Below, one piece after another: positions 39,936 to 52,795 of a stretch of DNA of 64,000 bases (positions are counted from its first letter, which is position 1; every line of letters starts with the position of its first letter). The position numbers and the translations under genes are program-made. Location: contig JAJSPD010000029.1 of NCBI GenBank assembly GCA_021307315.1, positions 1 to 64,000 on the forward strand, in the 5' to 3' direction. The stretch comes from Bisporella sp. PMI_857. Taxonomy: Eukaryota; Ascomycota; Leotiomycetes; Helotiales; Helotiaceae. The notes under the pieces were generated by a model. The model was not told the DNA's origin and made no database searches. It saw nothing but the letters and a program-made list of their open reading frames with translations.

Positions 39936-42900
39936 ATTTTCTTTTCTGGAGATCGGAGGTTGGGGATGAGGTGTTGCTATACCTTTGATTTCTTGTCTGT
40001 TTCGATTTAGACGCGTATGAGATCGTTTATGCGGTTAGGCTCTTTTTTTTTGGGTGTTGGTAGGTTGATGTGTATCTTGGAATAATATGGCAAGCAAGCC
40101 GGCTTGTAATATCTAGAGAGTGTGTGTATATGAGCTGCACGGCTTTTTTTTAATAAGTCTCGGAGGATGTGCGGCGAATCTTAGAGCTCGTGTATATGTA
40201 TCCTCACTTCCAAAAGCTACATGCCATTACGGGAGGTGTAACATGTGTTATTGTGAAGGTTTGCATTTTCATTTTCTCAAGGTTTAGTGGATGTTACATA
40301 GCTAAGATGAGCAGGGTAATTTACTACTTTTGATTAGCCTTATTGTTGGGACTACTCTTGTTGTTAATTGCGTTATTTACATATCTACTAAGAGGGAGGG
40401 GAGTCGTCCTTTTTTAGATTCTATTTCCCAAGAACGGGCGATTGTAGTTTTGCTGATACCGGTTCTTCGTTGGGTATGAAGTCGAGCTTATATGGATTCC
40501 CTTGGTTGAAAAGAATTAAATAGGGGTTTGGGGGAGGGTTGGTCGCTTAGTTTCATCCTTGGAGTATTTATTTATCCTTCAAAATTTTAGCTATAAGGAA
40601 GGGTTTAACTGCGTAACAAAGGGTCTAAATCATTTTGCCTTCAATCCAAGTGGCAGTCAGCCGGATTTCGATGCCTCAATTCTATAAGTAGACAAAGCTC
40701 TATAGGCCCCTATAATGCTGCTCATTCTTATAATGTGCGGTTCTAATCGGGCCACATTCTGCCCTTCAATACTTAATATTTGTTCTTTCTACTATTCTCC
40801 TCACCATCATATTAAGTTAGGAGCGTTTCCCTATGATCTTTCTCCTGGGAGCGTCCTCCTGCGAGCCCTGTCTGCACAAAATATTTGTCTTGATCGCCAT
40901 AGGGTTAAACTCAGGAATTCTGGTAGGAGCCAGAACGGACATGCACAGAGACAAGACAATGAAAGTGCAACCGGGCCTCAAGGGAGCCAAAGCAAGTTCC
41001 TCCGGGCCTTCCGTGTACCAAAATGGTTCTTTAAAGCATGCTCAGACTTCCTCAGCATGTGCTTGGCTGTGCCCAGGAATGCTCACTCATATTTCGGGCT
41101 AAAGAAGTAGTAACTTAGGTTCAAAGGCGGAAATGGAAAATATCATGAAAACATTATAGTGCGAGATTCCTTGTTTCGATACTGTAATGCAAATAGTCTG
41201 CTTGTCAAGGTGTTCTGGGGGTTTTGAATGTTAGAAGTATACTTAAAGCATGTTAGAGGGGTGGGGAACAGCATGGTACCTGCTGTTGAGAAATTTCCTA
41301 TTTTGTATATTATTGTTGTCATTCTTCTTTCTTTCAATGTTTCTAGCTTTTTGTCCGGTTCTCTAACACTATAGAAGAAAACTCTTTATCGTTAATTTTC
41401 ATTCCTGATATATTCTATAGGTCTGGCATAATAAAATAGGGACAGAAATTTTAAATTGCTCCCTTGTTAATGGTCCTGACGACAGGTCATGATTGTCTTC
41501 AGTGTTTAGAGAGAGGGGTGGGAAAGGACTGAAGCCTTTATTTATTTGACCTGTAAAGGAGGACGGGAAAAAAATTTCTTTCAAGTTTAGAATAAGGATG
41601 TAACTTAGCAGCCCGTAAGAAGGTTTACATAATATATAAATAAGTGATACATAAGAGAGTAATGAGCTATGTATATGTCTATATAGACGATAAGACCGTG
41701 GACCGTTAGAGTTACAGTGGTTTTTACTTTTGCAGCTAAATGATAATATTGAATAGGAGAAGTTTGTCGGCTTATTAAGGCATTGCAAGGATGGTATTAT
41801 AATGTGCTTTCTGGATTTTAAGCAAAGTTTAATATGAAGGATAACAAGATTATGTTTTGGAACTTCACGGCGCTGTTGGGTTTCCACTTGTTGCAACCTC
41901 CTTCAGATACTCTAGTTGAAACTCCATCTAATACTCTAAGGCTTCCTTTACTTGTGTCAAGTTATTTGCTCTCGGCTAGGATGTTTGTAACAGCCTATCC
42001 TTATTTCACCCAATTCTTGCTTGGGAAGGCTCTTTCCCTGTATTGCCATCTTGAGCAAGAGTTTTCTGTGATGGCTTTGGTCCAGGTGTTTTGTTATTTT
42101 CGATTGGCTGTCTCTAGCTTCAAATGTGTGCCCAGGAGAAATGAGCAGGATCATTGCTTGACTTCTTCCTTTTTCGTTAAAAGGTAGAAGAAATGTCGAC
42201 TGCTTTATAGACTTTAAAGCCGGAGGCATAGGAGTTACCTTAACTTTATAGAAGTGACTATGCGTTGATGGGCTCAAATATGAAGCAGAATGTTTGAAAT
42301 TCAAAGTTGAGCTTATTCGTGGTTTATGACTGAACACCAAACACAAAGGTTAAGCAAAGTACAAGGTGCTCATTCAACATCCAATCAAGTCAAAGCGTCA
42401 CAAAGCCGATTAAGCCTGCAATAGAAGGTTCCTCTCCCACCAAAAACTGTAGCATACCTATGATATCACCGCCTATTCCAACGCCAACCTTGGCAGCAAC
42501 GGCACCTCGTACTCATGATGCCAAGCCCCGCTAATGGGCCTCATCTCCTCGCTTAACCCCTGAGCCGAAACACTCCGTTCCGAAACAGCCCCTTCGTCTC
42601 ACCACGAAACTCTTCCGTCCGATGTTCCCACTTTCCCCAAAACGTCTTTCCTTGTCAAATTTACCCCCTTCGCAGCATTCTCAATTCGTGGAAACCAGAT
42701 CTCATGATGCTTGGCATCCAAATCAGTCGATGGTGGAAACAGCTTCATCCCAGCAAACGATCTAGAGACCCCGGGTATGATACCAGAAGAGCCTCTTTTT
42801 GAAGGCCCACGATGCGACCTCATCCCAGCGGTTCATCTAACCTTATCTCTACGCGAGTATAAAGTGCTTTTGTCACCCGGAAAGGTAGGGCTTTGGTCCA

Positions 42901-43040
42901 TCCATTCTTTTTTTTGAGATCGTGCTCTTACCTCTTCGTTCGTTTCGCACAGCTGGTCTTGCATTTTTTTCCTCGAATCTATTTCACTCTTTCACTCTCT
43001 AAACCAGTCTTGTCTGTAATTGCTACATACAAATTTCGAA
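39936..43040. other. 3.1-kb gene-poor, AT-rich region
   Basis: Frames up to 165 codons occur (for example minus 41399-41896, plus 41834-42187) but are Leu/Ser/Phe-rich with no motif and overlap each other. A minus-strand stretch 42473-42823 reads as KLFPPSTDLDAKHHEIWFPR, passes one TGA and resumes as SGAWHHEYEVPLLP before a TAG, so it may be a small relic gene. Nothing else is supported. Confidence 0.4.
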
Positions 43041-43706
43041 ATGTATACCTCCACCATCCTTTCTGCCATCTTCTTGGCTGTAGGCGCGAACGCGATTGCC
43101 CTCCCGAGACAAGCAGACGCATGTTTCATCATCGGAAACAGCGTGTTGCCACAGGAGGTGATTGACACTGTTGACTCTATCAAAGGTATCCCCCCTCTGC
43201 CATCCTCCTCGGTAAAGCTAAGAGGACTATAGATGTTGTAACCTGCGGTACCGGAACCACAATCGGCAACTCACCAGACGTAACATCAGGCGACGTTACA
43301 TTTAGCGACATAAACTTCGAGGACTCAAATCTCTCACCCCTCGGATTTGCGCTCTCTGAATTCGCAACCGCGGATCCGCTTGCTGATACAGATCTTACTC
43401 TCTTCCAAAACCGCCTGAACACCTACCTTGCCACCGGTATTTCCCCATTCCTTTCCCAGAAGATGCACAGCTCTGATGATATGTATAGAAGCATCGCTTC
43501 GTTCGGTTTCTGGGTCTTTAGCCATCAAGGTCCCCAAGTTCTTTCTATCCTTCCAGATCGCCAGAATAAAGACCGCACAAGGCATTGAAATCACGGATGC
43601 AGGGCAGACGGTTGAGCATCTTTTGGGCAAGGTGACGAAGAATGCGGCAGGTGAGAGCGCAGACTTGCTGAACCAGGTTACGGACTTGAGCACTACTCTT
43701 GCTTGA
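43041..43706 (+). CDS. Small secreted protein of unknown function, 188 aa, three exons
   Basis: Exons are 43041-43185, 43233-43436 and 43489-43706 (introns of 47 and 52 nt, GTATCC...ATAG and GTATTT...ATAG). A signal peptide (MYTSTILSAIFLAVGANAIA) is followed by PRQ, a possible Kex2-like site. The mature part contains two Cys (DACFIIGNS and VVTCGTGTT), the GDVTFSDINF and LSPLGFALSEFATADPLADTD segments and an amphipathic C-terminal part (LAIKVPKFFLSFQIARIKTA, VEHLLGKVTKNAAGES). I recall similar anonymous secreted proteins in leotiomycetes, but no function. Size and secretion would put it on an effector-candidate list; that is weak inference. It converges with the amidase gene, 182 bp apart. Confidence 0.75.
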
Positions 43707-43888
43707 AGAGGCGCGTAAAGAAAGAGGCGGTGGGGGGTGTATATAAGGAGCATTGCATGTAGAAATGGGTTGCAATAGGAATGAAAATTTTGTTATGGAG
43801 AATGTTCACAACCAGGTTTATGTTCATGTGAGATCCCATCTCGAATTGGCATGTATTTTTGGAGTGGATTATTTTGTTAAGATGGACG

Positions 43889-46227
43889 TTAGTAAGTCAT
43901 ACTTCCCGTTTTGGGCACTTTTAGAATGCCTTTTTCGAGTAGTTTTTCTGCGAGCTCGAAGAGCATTCCATCACATCCTTTCGCAGCTACGATCTGCACT
44001 GTGACTGGCAAATATTCCTGTTGCTGAGTGATAATTGAGGTATATGGCGCTTGGCCGACTTTATTCATATCAATTTTCGTTCTAAGGTCTTTCAAGATTG
44101 ATGACTTACTCAAGAACGTATGATCCGGCAGCTCCGCGAAGTTTGAGGCTCGATTGATACTAAAGCCAGTAGGGATACTAGGTGCGCTGAAATCGTGAGG
44201 GTGAATTTCCATTAAGAGGGAGGAAGACAGGAGACTTACCTCAAATAACGATTGCGGTAGTTAGGCCGTCCAAGAATTCCGGGATATAGAATCAGATTGT
44301 CGCTACATGTCTCGTCATTTCTCGGGCTCACATTCTCTGCCCACCAGTCCCTAAAGATTTTCCGCTTCGTGTCTGCTTCCTCCGCGGAAGTTGGAGGGAA
44401 GCTTTGTCCATAGGCCCAGCGAATCAGTGGCACTGGGTTGATGAATGGTTTACGGCCCCCATGAGCTGCAGCATAGTCGGCATAGAAAGGTAATGTGAAT
44501 TGCGTGTATTGCTGCTGTGCGATTAGGATTGGGTACACAGTGCTCATATACGAGCTCAATACCGAGTCATTAGCTGCAGCGGGCTTGGTATCAAACCAAA
44601 GACCGCTCAGATCAAGCGCGGTGGCATTCTTCGCACCAAGAAATGCCTGCAACTTTGCTACAAAATCGAATAGAACGGCCGTAGCCGAAGAATCTTCACT
44701 GGTGGGAAAACCAGAGGTGACTAGTTTGGCGGGAAAGCTGCGAAAGTTCGTGCTAGAGATGTTGTCGCCATAGAGAACTTTGCTAGCTGCGTGGTGAAGA
44801 ATGGGATCTCGACACAGAAAGCCAGCAGTATCCATCACAGGCGAAAGAGGCATTGCATTATCCAGAGTAACGAGTCCCCAAGATGGTCTGTTGCCAAAAC
44901 AGCCGTTTGACTGAGAAGGGCCACGAATAGATCCACCAGTGTCACTTCCTAGAGCAATATCTAACCAGCTGTAAGCCCCAATTCCTGCTCCAGGGCCACT
45001 ACTGGATGCCGATGGGTCTTGGTAGCCATCTCCACTAAAACACCAAGTAATTAGCAAGTGCTCGATTCTATAGCAAATTCAATGTCTGCACCGTGCATTA
45101 AAGGGCGAGAATTGATCTACCCAATCTGCTGTCGCAGTTTCACCATTAGCAAATTGAGAAGTCTTCATCTTGCCAACAACAACAGCTCCAGCACTAATTA
45201 GTTTCTGAACGGCTGGAGCTGTAGTACTGCGTTCTGGATAGAGATCGAAGCTAATATTGAAGTTAGGCGTGTACAATTCGATCGAACGACATGAGGACAT
45301 ACTATGCACGATTGCCGCATCCTGTCTTCAAACCAGCAATGTCATAGATATCCTTGATACCGATTCTTACACCAGAGAGTGGCTTCTCTGATGTCTTCTT
45401 GTAATAAAGCCGGGATGGAACCCCAATTGTGGCATAACTATAGCCTGAGACCGCTGCAGTGAGTGGCGAATATGTGCCGTCTGTATTGGCGATAGTTCCC
45501 TCTGTGAAAGCACTTTGCACATCCGAATAAAGTCGAAAAGCTTGGTAAACGTCGCCAGTGGATGCGGACATGAAGTATGGTCCAGACGGAATTGCTGTTC
45601 GCCAACCAGTGATGGCTTGACCTTGTTTGGTGGCTGATGCAGTGTACTCTCGAGCGTTCATAAACAGTTGCGTGCCATATTTGGTGAGAGCTGCGCCTAA
45701 AGGATATTGAACATTGGCAGAGCCGGAGCCACTATGAGTGAGATAGACAACTAAGTTTGGTAAGCTATTGGACTGGAAATCTGTATAGTTTCACGTGACG
45801 AATTATTTCCATCAAGTAGATAAGGGAAAGATCTTTTGACTTTCAATAATAAGGACGAAAGCTATATCAAAAAGGAAGAAACTATAATATGGTACGAAGT
45901 CTACAGAAATAGCGGATATGAAGCAACAGACATACCTTGCAGAAAACCAAGGTTGAACACATCATCCAAGGTCGTATAGTTGGCGACAAGTGAGCCAAAC
46001 ACTGATGTCGTGAACAGATTCGTGGGGTCTGCAAGAACTGTAAGAGGCACAAGATCAAAATCTTGACCTCTCGAAGCTGCACTCTTCTGATCTGCTGTCA
46101 AGTCGATAATGGAAACTGAGTTTGGAGCAACATAGTACTCGATGCCCTGGACATTGATGGTTTGCCCTGTTTGATAAACTGCTTTGACTGAGCCAACTAC
46201 GGCCAAAAGTACACTAAAAGATCTCAT
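43889..46227 (-). CDS. Secreted amidase-signature family hydrolase, 673 aa, five exons
   Basis: Exons are 45936-46227, 45303-45780, 45092-45250, 44240-45034 and 43889-44186; phases agree throughout. A signal peptide ([16 protein letters not shown]) leads a ~210-residue N-terminal extension, then the amidase domain. The Ser-cisSer-Lys triad is readable: Lys240 in GIKDIYD, Ser321 in SSSGPGAG and Ser345 in [11 protein letters not shown], 24 residues apart as in this superfamily. The family hydrolyses carboxylic amides; an extracellular scavenging role is inferred from the signal. GatA-type tRNA amidotransferase is unlikely because of secretion and the extension. The donor of intron 3 (GTGCAG) is weak but gives [20 protein letters not shown] across the junction. 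Confidence 0.88.
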
Positions 46228-47537
46228 AGCTTAAACTACCACGCACAGCGAGACTTTGCTGGATATTAGAGAATAATGAGAAATTTGTAGAGAATAGAGG
46301 CTTTTGGGTAATATATGCTTTCCCGCCATCTCGTGGTATGTGTTCCATGGTCGGAGCTTCGTTAATCACCACCAGTGAGAGGCACAGAAAAGGTACATTT
46401 CCAGTTATTATTTGGAGCTATTGAATCTCTGCTGTAAGTGCAGGGTAGAATTGTTGATATGGCCGAGCACTGCATTGACACTAGACCAAGGCGGAAGATG
46501 CAAAAACTGTGCTATCAGCGATAAGGTGGGTTTCTCGAATTTTGGAGCTGACCACTTTTACCATGTGCGAGTAAGGCCGAGCACCCGAGAAATGCGAGGC
46601 AAGCTTACTGACAGGATTCTTGTTATCACCCAGATATTAGTAAAAGGAGCCTAGTTGGAGCTTTGAGTTAACAGGAAGAGAGAGCAAGCGGAAAGCTCTC
46701 AGGCACAGATTGACTGCCCATGGTAGCTTCTTCAGGCTTTTACCAACTTGAAATAACCTGAGTATAGTTTCTTTTTGAGTTGGAGTGGATGAGTTCCCCC
46801 ATCAGGCTGCAAAATATCTGGATGTTTGCAATCAATACGACGTTGCCACCCACTCTTCGATTGAATTCACCTAACCCACGCTATCTACCCTAACCCACTG
46901 CTTGTTTGCGGCGTATAGACCTTGGATTTATATTCTACAATTATACATCATTCTCATATCGCATAAAGCCGAGATAAAAGATAAGACGTTGATCAGGGGC
47001 ATGATGGTCCACTACTGGCTTGAATGGCCGAATAAAGATATTATTCTTGAAGTGCCACGACACTTTCTTCATTGAGAGCCGACATGCATATTCTGTTATC
47101 AGTCATGTCATTGGAAGTAAAACCGAGTGGACTGCCCCTCATGGCTTCTGGCTTCTATCTTCTGTGGTGTCGTTGATCTATTCTAAACTGGAATTAGTCA
47201 GCATTCGGGTATCGACACGTGATCATTATAGATGTCCAGCACGTGAGGTAGCATTTTCATTCACGACAACGTATACAGGAGGATATTCGCAAAGCGTTAG
47301 AGTAACGTGATGCTGGGAATGGTGAATCGTCTGAATGACGAGGTTGATTCGCAAAGTTCCTTGGTCAGCAAACTTTAATGCTGTCATACCAGATACTACC
47401 CCTGCTACCTTCTGACCTTTGAATCACCACGGAAGGCGGGAACGATACACAAGTATATCAGTGCACATGAACCTTAAATTGTGCGGCAACTACTCACATA
47501 TATAACAGTAATCTGCCTCTACTCCAAACTTACTACA
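46228..47537. other. 1.3-kb intergenic region between divergent amidase and hydrolase genes
   Basis: No coding frame is supported. CACGTGA occurs at 47217 and CACGTGAG at 47240. A TATATAAC patch near 47499 precedes the hydrolase start at 47538. Confidence 0.45.
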
Positions 47538-49179
47538 ATGGCAGACTCTGAATTCTCCACAAGTATCGATATGCTACCACCCACGCCAACTTTCCTCATA
47601 ATTCCTAGTAGGTCGTCATTACAGTATATATTATTCGACAGGCCGTGAATTCTCGTGAGAAGTTTCCATGATGTATAGCATTTTGACAATGATTTATATA
47701 GGCAAACCTACAGCACCTATCTCGTACTCCTTCTTCCCAGAAACTCAACCTGCTTCCAAATTTCTAATCGTCTTTGTCAACGGACTGGGATTACCTGCTT
47801 CTTCATGGGCACAGAGCATAAAAATGTAAGTGGCCATCTTCAAAATATTAAGCCAATAAGTTTTAGCCAAGTCAAGGGCAGAGTCGAGTTGAAGATATGG
47901 GACACTTGCTGTCAAGGATCGATCCATGTTCTCCAGCGCCAGCACACTTCAATCATGATAACCAAGTACATTCTAAAACTGCTTGGCTATGCTACCACAT
48001 ATGGCTACTAACGAATACTGACTCTTGAATCTGTAGACTTCACTCGATGGAAGAGTGCTGCCCTCCGATCTTGACATATGATCGTTTCGGCCAGGGGCTT
48101 ACCACTGCTCGCGAGTATGTACTTCCTGCTAATTATGTGATTCTTCTTGAGTAGTCCGATCGAAGAAGATATTAAATCTGTTATTAATCTCAGAAATCTA
48201 ACTCAAAGGTCTATTTAGTCCTCTTGACGGTACCCCTGGTAAGGAAAATGGGCACGACTTCCTCGATGTCGTGAAAGATCTCCATGAAATCATCATCACT
48301 ATCGCAAAGAAATCACTGCACATCAGTGAATTGGATATCAACAACGGCAAGCTTCCTCTTCTATTGATTGGTCATTCAATTGGAGGCCCCATTGTTCGAC
48401 TCTATACTCAGCACCACCCCGGAATCGTCGCAGGGGCGGTAATCCTAGATTCTAACATTTGCAATATGAACTACTCGGACTTTCTTCCAGATCCGGATGC
48501 ACCAGGTTTTGATCCAAGCATTGTAATTGCTCCAGATTGTACCTTGGAACAATATCGTGAGGCTAGAAAGGCGCTAGCTGCTCACTTCGATCTGAATGTG
48601 CCTAACGCGGAGAATATTGACCGCAGTGTGGGTCCGTCGCTCTTACCTAATTCTGATGGACCGAAGTTGGTTGGCCTGAACGGTACGGGCTTATTGTTAA
48701 GTGTGGTTGGACATGATCCTGTTACTTTCGCTGAGTCCAGCTTCGACAGCATGGGTACGCCGATAAGCATGACCATGAAGTTCACTAATGCGTAAGTCGT
48801 ATACACTCGCCTTAGAAAAGCTTGCTGACTGACTTATTCCCTCGATAGGTACTGGGAAAAGTACAAGTGAGTTCAGAAACACGACCTTGTTCTAAACCTC
48901 ATAATTTCAGAGCCCGTCTAATTGTTGCCTCAGCCAGAATCTCACCCAGATTACAGACGAGGATGTAGGAAGCCACTCATATCTCCTCACATCTAGTCAC
49001 TAACTTTATGGTTCATCTAGAATCTCATCAGCGACGGAGTTGAGATTGCCAAGCACAGTGGCCACTTCATCCAACATGACAATCCGCAGTTTGTGGCACA
49101 ACAAGTTAAAACACTACTCACGGTAGCTGTTTTACGACGGGAGGGCTCCCTGGGACAAGATTGGCAATATGTGCTCTGA
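47538..49179 (+). CDS. Alpha/beta-hydrolase, 350 aa, seven exons
   Basis: Exons are 47538-47607, 47702-47825, 48037-48114, 48219-48791, 48849-48866 (18 bp), 48934-48964 and 49021-49179, all GT...AG with matching phase. Strand-order motifs of the fold are present: KFLIVFVNGLGLPASSW (oxyanion region), LTYDRFGQG, the nucleophile elbow LLLIGHSIGGP with Ser144, GAVILDSN, and a late histidine in AKHSGHFIQHDNP. No signal peptide is seen. Substrate is unknown; the closest style is the fungal AB-hydrolase-1 esterase/lipase group. The high intron number differs from its neighbours. An MFS transporter gene follows on the same strand, but no biosynthetic cluster is evident. Confidence 0.88.
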
Positions 49180-50084
49180 ACAGGCCTAGTCAGAAGGCTG
49201 GGTATGCTAGACATCCCCGATGCCTTATTTTAGTCATTGGTTTTGGAAGGGAATATGATACAAGGTGTGGTGTTGCTCTGCTCAAGGCCGGTATATATTA
49301 GCTCATGCTAGTCTCAACACGCTGGTTTTTTTTTTTTTTTGGCATATGAAACAATATGTTTTCCTAACTCATTTTGGGGGCAAAATGTGGGTATATATGC
49401 GTCACGTGACTCGGCGTACTTCAAGTAAACAAGAGCACCTTCCCTTCGCTCACCTACTAAATACACAATCGCATTCAATCACGTCACAAAATCCAATCAA
49501 ATACTCCTATCAGAGTCAAACATAGTCCAAGAATAACTCTTCACCTCTTACCGTCCTAATGAGCGGGAAAGAAGTTCTCACATGTCTAAGCACTGCGTCT
49601 GAAACACATCAAAGACACGGCTCTCAACGGCCCACGTTTCATACCCTCGGCTTCGATCCCCGCTGCCACATGATATAATCATGCTTAAGTTCTGCTTGCC
49701 GATACTCGCCTCGTCATTGGTACGAATTTCCCTTACACCCCGGATCTGAACGATCGGCGGGAGAAGCTTTCTGATCTCTTGGATGAGGTACCTAATATTG
49801 GCATCTCATAATGATAAATTAAGAGGGGCGCATGATTGCTGCTGTTTGGTAGAGGCGGATGATCGCTGGCTTGTCATGCTCTTGATGTATGCTTTCACGG
49901 TATTTGTTTTCCCTAGGGTGAAGAAGTCTTCCCCTTTCGTTCATCTCGTTCACATTTATCTCTCTTGGTCTCTCACAACATGGTTTGATACCATATTTAA
50001 TTAATTTAATTACTGTCTCTTGGAAGCAGGTCTTTCTTCTTTTCACTCCCTGGGGGAACTGTAGAGCTGGACCAGAGGCACGAG
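49180..50084. other. Intergenic region upstream of the MFS gene
   Basis: It holds a T15 tract (49326-49340), a GTCACGTGAC site (about 49402) and the MFS leader. No gene is supported. Confidence 0.45.
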
Positions 50085-51958
50085 ATGGCGTCCGAGCAAG
50101 TTCGAAAACCAGAGGCTGCACACAAGAAGAGCACTTCTTCGATATCTGTCCGGACCATAGTCCAAGTGCAGGAAGATGCGGAGATGGGAGCATTTGAGAT
50201 TGGAAGGAGAACGAAGCTAAATCGTCTATTGATAAACACTAATAAGTCGAGAGCGGTCGTTGAATTGGCCCCCAAGCCGAGCGACGATGCACGAGATCCA
50301 CTGGTTAGTACAGATTTGTTGCTCTCTTTCTTGAAATTGGCTCATGGGTGAGATAGAACTGGCCGACTTGGAAGAAAGAGCTCGCTTTCTTCTCGATCCT
50401 TCATTCTTTCGCTTTGGCTTGTGTGCTGAAAACGATTTTCGTGCCCTCGAATAGTATCGTTGCTGTGCAATTCAACGTCTCGTATACTGCTGCTACTGCC
50501 CTGACTGGTGTGCCATTTGTCGTTGCAGCTTTTACTGGTCTTGGTAGCACGGCCTTGAGCGAGATTATTGGAAAGAGGATGCTTCTCATCCTGTCTGGGT
50601 TCCTGATGCTGGCAGGTGCTATGTGGAACATGCATCTTTCGAAAAGTTATGCTTGGTTCATGGTTAGCAGATGTGTCCAAGGACTTGGCTGGGGGATGGT
50701 AGACTCTTTGATGCACGCAAGTATTCGTGATATGTACTTCGTAAGTCGCCCTACATCCTAAGTCGACTAAAACAAAAATTGACGCAAAGCCTAGGTCCAC
50801 GAACGAGGCATTCGAACAGGAATCATGAATATTACCAGCATCCTCTCAACATGGGGCTTTCCAATCCTCGGTGGCTCTTTATCACAAAGTCAAGAAGGCT
50901 TCAAAGAAGTTCTGATGATCGTAACAATCGTCCAGGGTGCCTCGATCCTTCTGCTCATTCTTCTCGTGCCAGAAACGACGTTTGCTCGACCACAGCCTGC
51001 ACCCTCGACGTCCCCACGTACCTCAATAGGAAGCACGGTTGTAATTACCGCAGGTTCTCCTCCAACTTCCGCTCCACTAGGCTTCCTCTCCTCTCTCAAA
51101 CCGGTCACCTACCGTGCTTCCTTTTCAAAGTCGAAGGCATTACTTCCCCTGCGCGCTCTCGCCGCGCCAACCACCATATTAAGCTTCCTTACCACAATTC
51201 CCCTCCTAGCAGCTTCATTCGCCATCACACAGTCCCTGTCTCTCCTGTTCGCAACAAGGCCGACCTTTCTCTTCCCCGCTCGACTCGGCCTACTAATGAC
51301 AGCACCACTCCTGCTCTCCTTCCTTTTCACCCTCTCACTTACCCTAGTTACCGTCCGGTCCACCAAACTCTCACTCAGCACAAGAATACCATCCATCTTT
51401 GGCATCATATTCGGCTCTGCAGGTCTCCTTTCGTTCGGCGTCTACATTTCTGGCGAGCTTACACCTCGGATGATCGATATAGCAGGCGGATCGTTCGACC
51501 TCGACTACAGCGCCGAGACGATCAGCCTAAAAATCGTGAGCATGTTGCTGGGCATGACGGTGGCCGGTGGCGGCCTCCTCCTATTTTCCTCCGCTACCAA
51601 TATCGCCCGCCAACCATCCGCAACCACAACTTCGCCTGGCAACATAAGCCCGATCGAAACAGCGCTCAGGGTAAAACAGGATCTGCTAACAGGGATGTTC
51701 ATTATTGCCATGCCGTCCTGGATCCAGATAGGCGGAATGCCGACGGGCACCGAGATCATGATGATGGGGCTCAGGGATACCTGTGTAGGTGTCGGGATTG
51801 TACAGTTGGTTGTAGGTGGATTGGCGGCCGGGTTGCTTTTTAGTAAGGGGATAGACCTGGAGAGGCTTGATCGAAGAGTACTAGGTGCTAGAGCGCAGAC
51901 AGATGAGGGAATAGAGATCAGAGCTTGGGATAGAAAAGGGAGTTTTTCTGAGGCTTGA
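50085..51958 (+). CDS. Major facilitator superfamily transporter, 588 aa, three exons
   Basis: Exons are 50085-50303, 50357-50740 and 50795-51958. A cytosolic N-terminus of ~75 residues precedes NWPTWKKELAFFSILHSFAL, the usual start of helix 1 in fungal DHA1-type drug:H+ antiporters. About twelve hydrophobic segments follow. The helix 2-3 loop contains LSEIIGKRMLLILSGF (variant of the G-x-L-x-D-RxGR-type motif A), and SRCVQGLGWGMVDSLMHASI resembles the helix 4 signature. A central loop of ~60 residues (Ser/Pro/Thr-rich) separates the halves, ending near PVTYRASFSKSKALLP. Substrate is unknown; export of small molecules is usual for the family. Confidence 0.9.
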
Positions 51959-52795
51959 TCCTTCAGGCTGGAGTCATGGTTCGGATGGTTTATGAGCGGA
52001 TTGGTATTTTGGACGAATGGTAATGACGGGAACGGAAACTTGGTTTGGCTCTGGAGTAAGGCTGGCTGGGCCAGGCGCTGGGTGTTGGTATTTCCATTTC
52101 ATATTAACAAATGGGAATCTTAAATATAAAGGTAGAAAATCAACCCGTTAGATGGTTTATCATAGTATATATTCACAGGCTCTTGTTCCTTGGCTCCTCA
52201 CCTTCTGCTCCTGGCTTTTTTCCATTCCGGGCACCCAGGCTAGCACTATCATTGTCCGCACTTCAGAAAGAGCGCTTCTAAATCCTCATTTTCTCTATAT
52301 TTGACGCAATCCACCCAACGAACTGGGGGAATGACCATTATGGTCCAGTTCCAAATATCCCCCAGGCCGAAAACTTAGGCCAGCAAAACACCAGGCCAAA
52401 AAAAGCCATATCAGAGCGGTTTTTCCAACCAGCCTTCCTAGGCCGAAGAGTTTCTACCATTCATTCATACCCTGTCTAAGGGAAGAACTCTGAGCAGCTT
52501 TTAGAGTGAATGCTGGGGAGGTTGAGCCTTTCTGATGCTTCCGGTAAACAGCAGATTTGTAGCTCGAGCAAGGGCAATGATCAATGGCAATGATCAATAT
52601 AAAGGGTACGTGGAGAGTAGAAGGTGGGCTTTCGATGACAGGCTGCTCTTGGATAGAATTGATTTACATTGTCTATAATTATTACCATGTGGCATCCTAA
52701 TTACACATTAAACGCGGCCAGCCAGCCGCGTGTTTCCACCTGGACGCCTCCAATGCCCGGTATTCTACATTTTTCTATTCCCTTGATCCTAGAGC
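51959..52795. other. Convergent intergenic region, MFS to LCB1
   Basis: It is noncoding 3' flank of both genes. No repeat or RNA gene was recognised. Confidence 0.45.

Noticed and set aside
41399..42346. Overlapping AT-rich frames of 117-165 codons on both strands
   Set aside because: They overlap each other on opposite strands, have no motifs or introns, and their composition follows the AT-rich background.
49652..49660. tRNA-like T-loop sequence TTCGATCCC
   Set aside because: The flanking bases do not form a proper T stem, and no partner for the 3' acceptor strand occurs 70-95 nt upstream.
50779..51843. Long 354-codon plus-strand frame
   Set aside because: It is a shifted-frame shadow of the MFS transporter exon; Arg/His-rich and without motifs.
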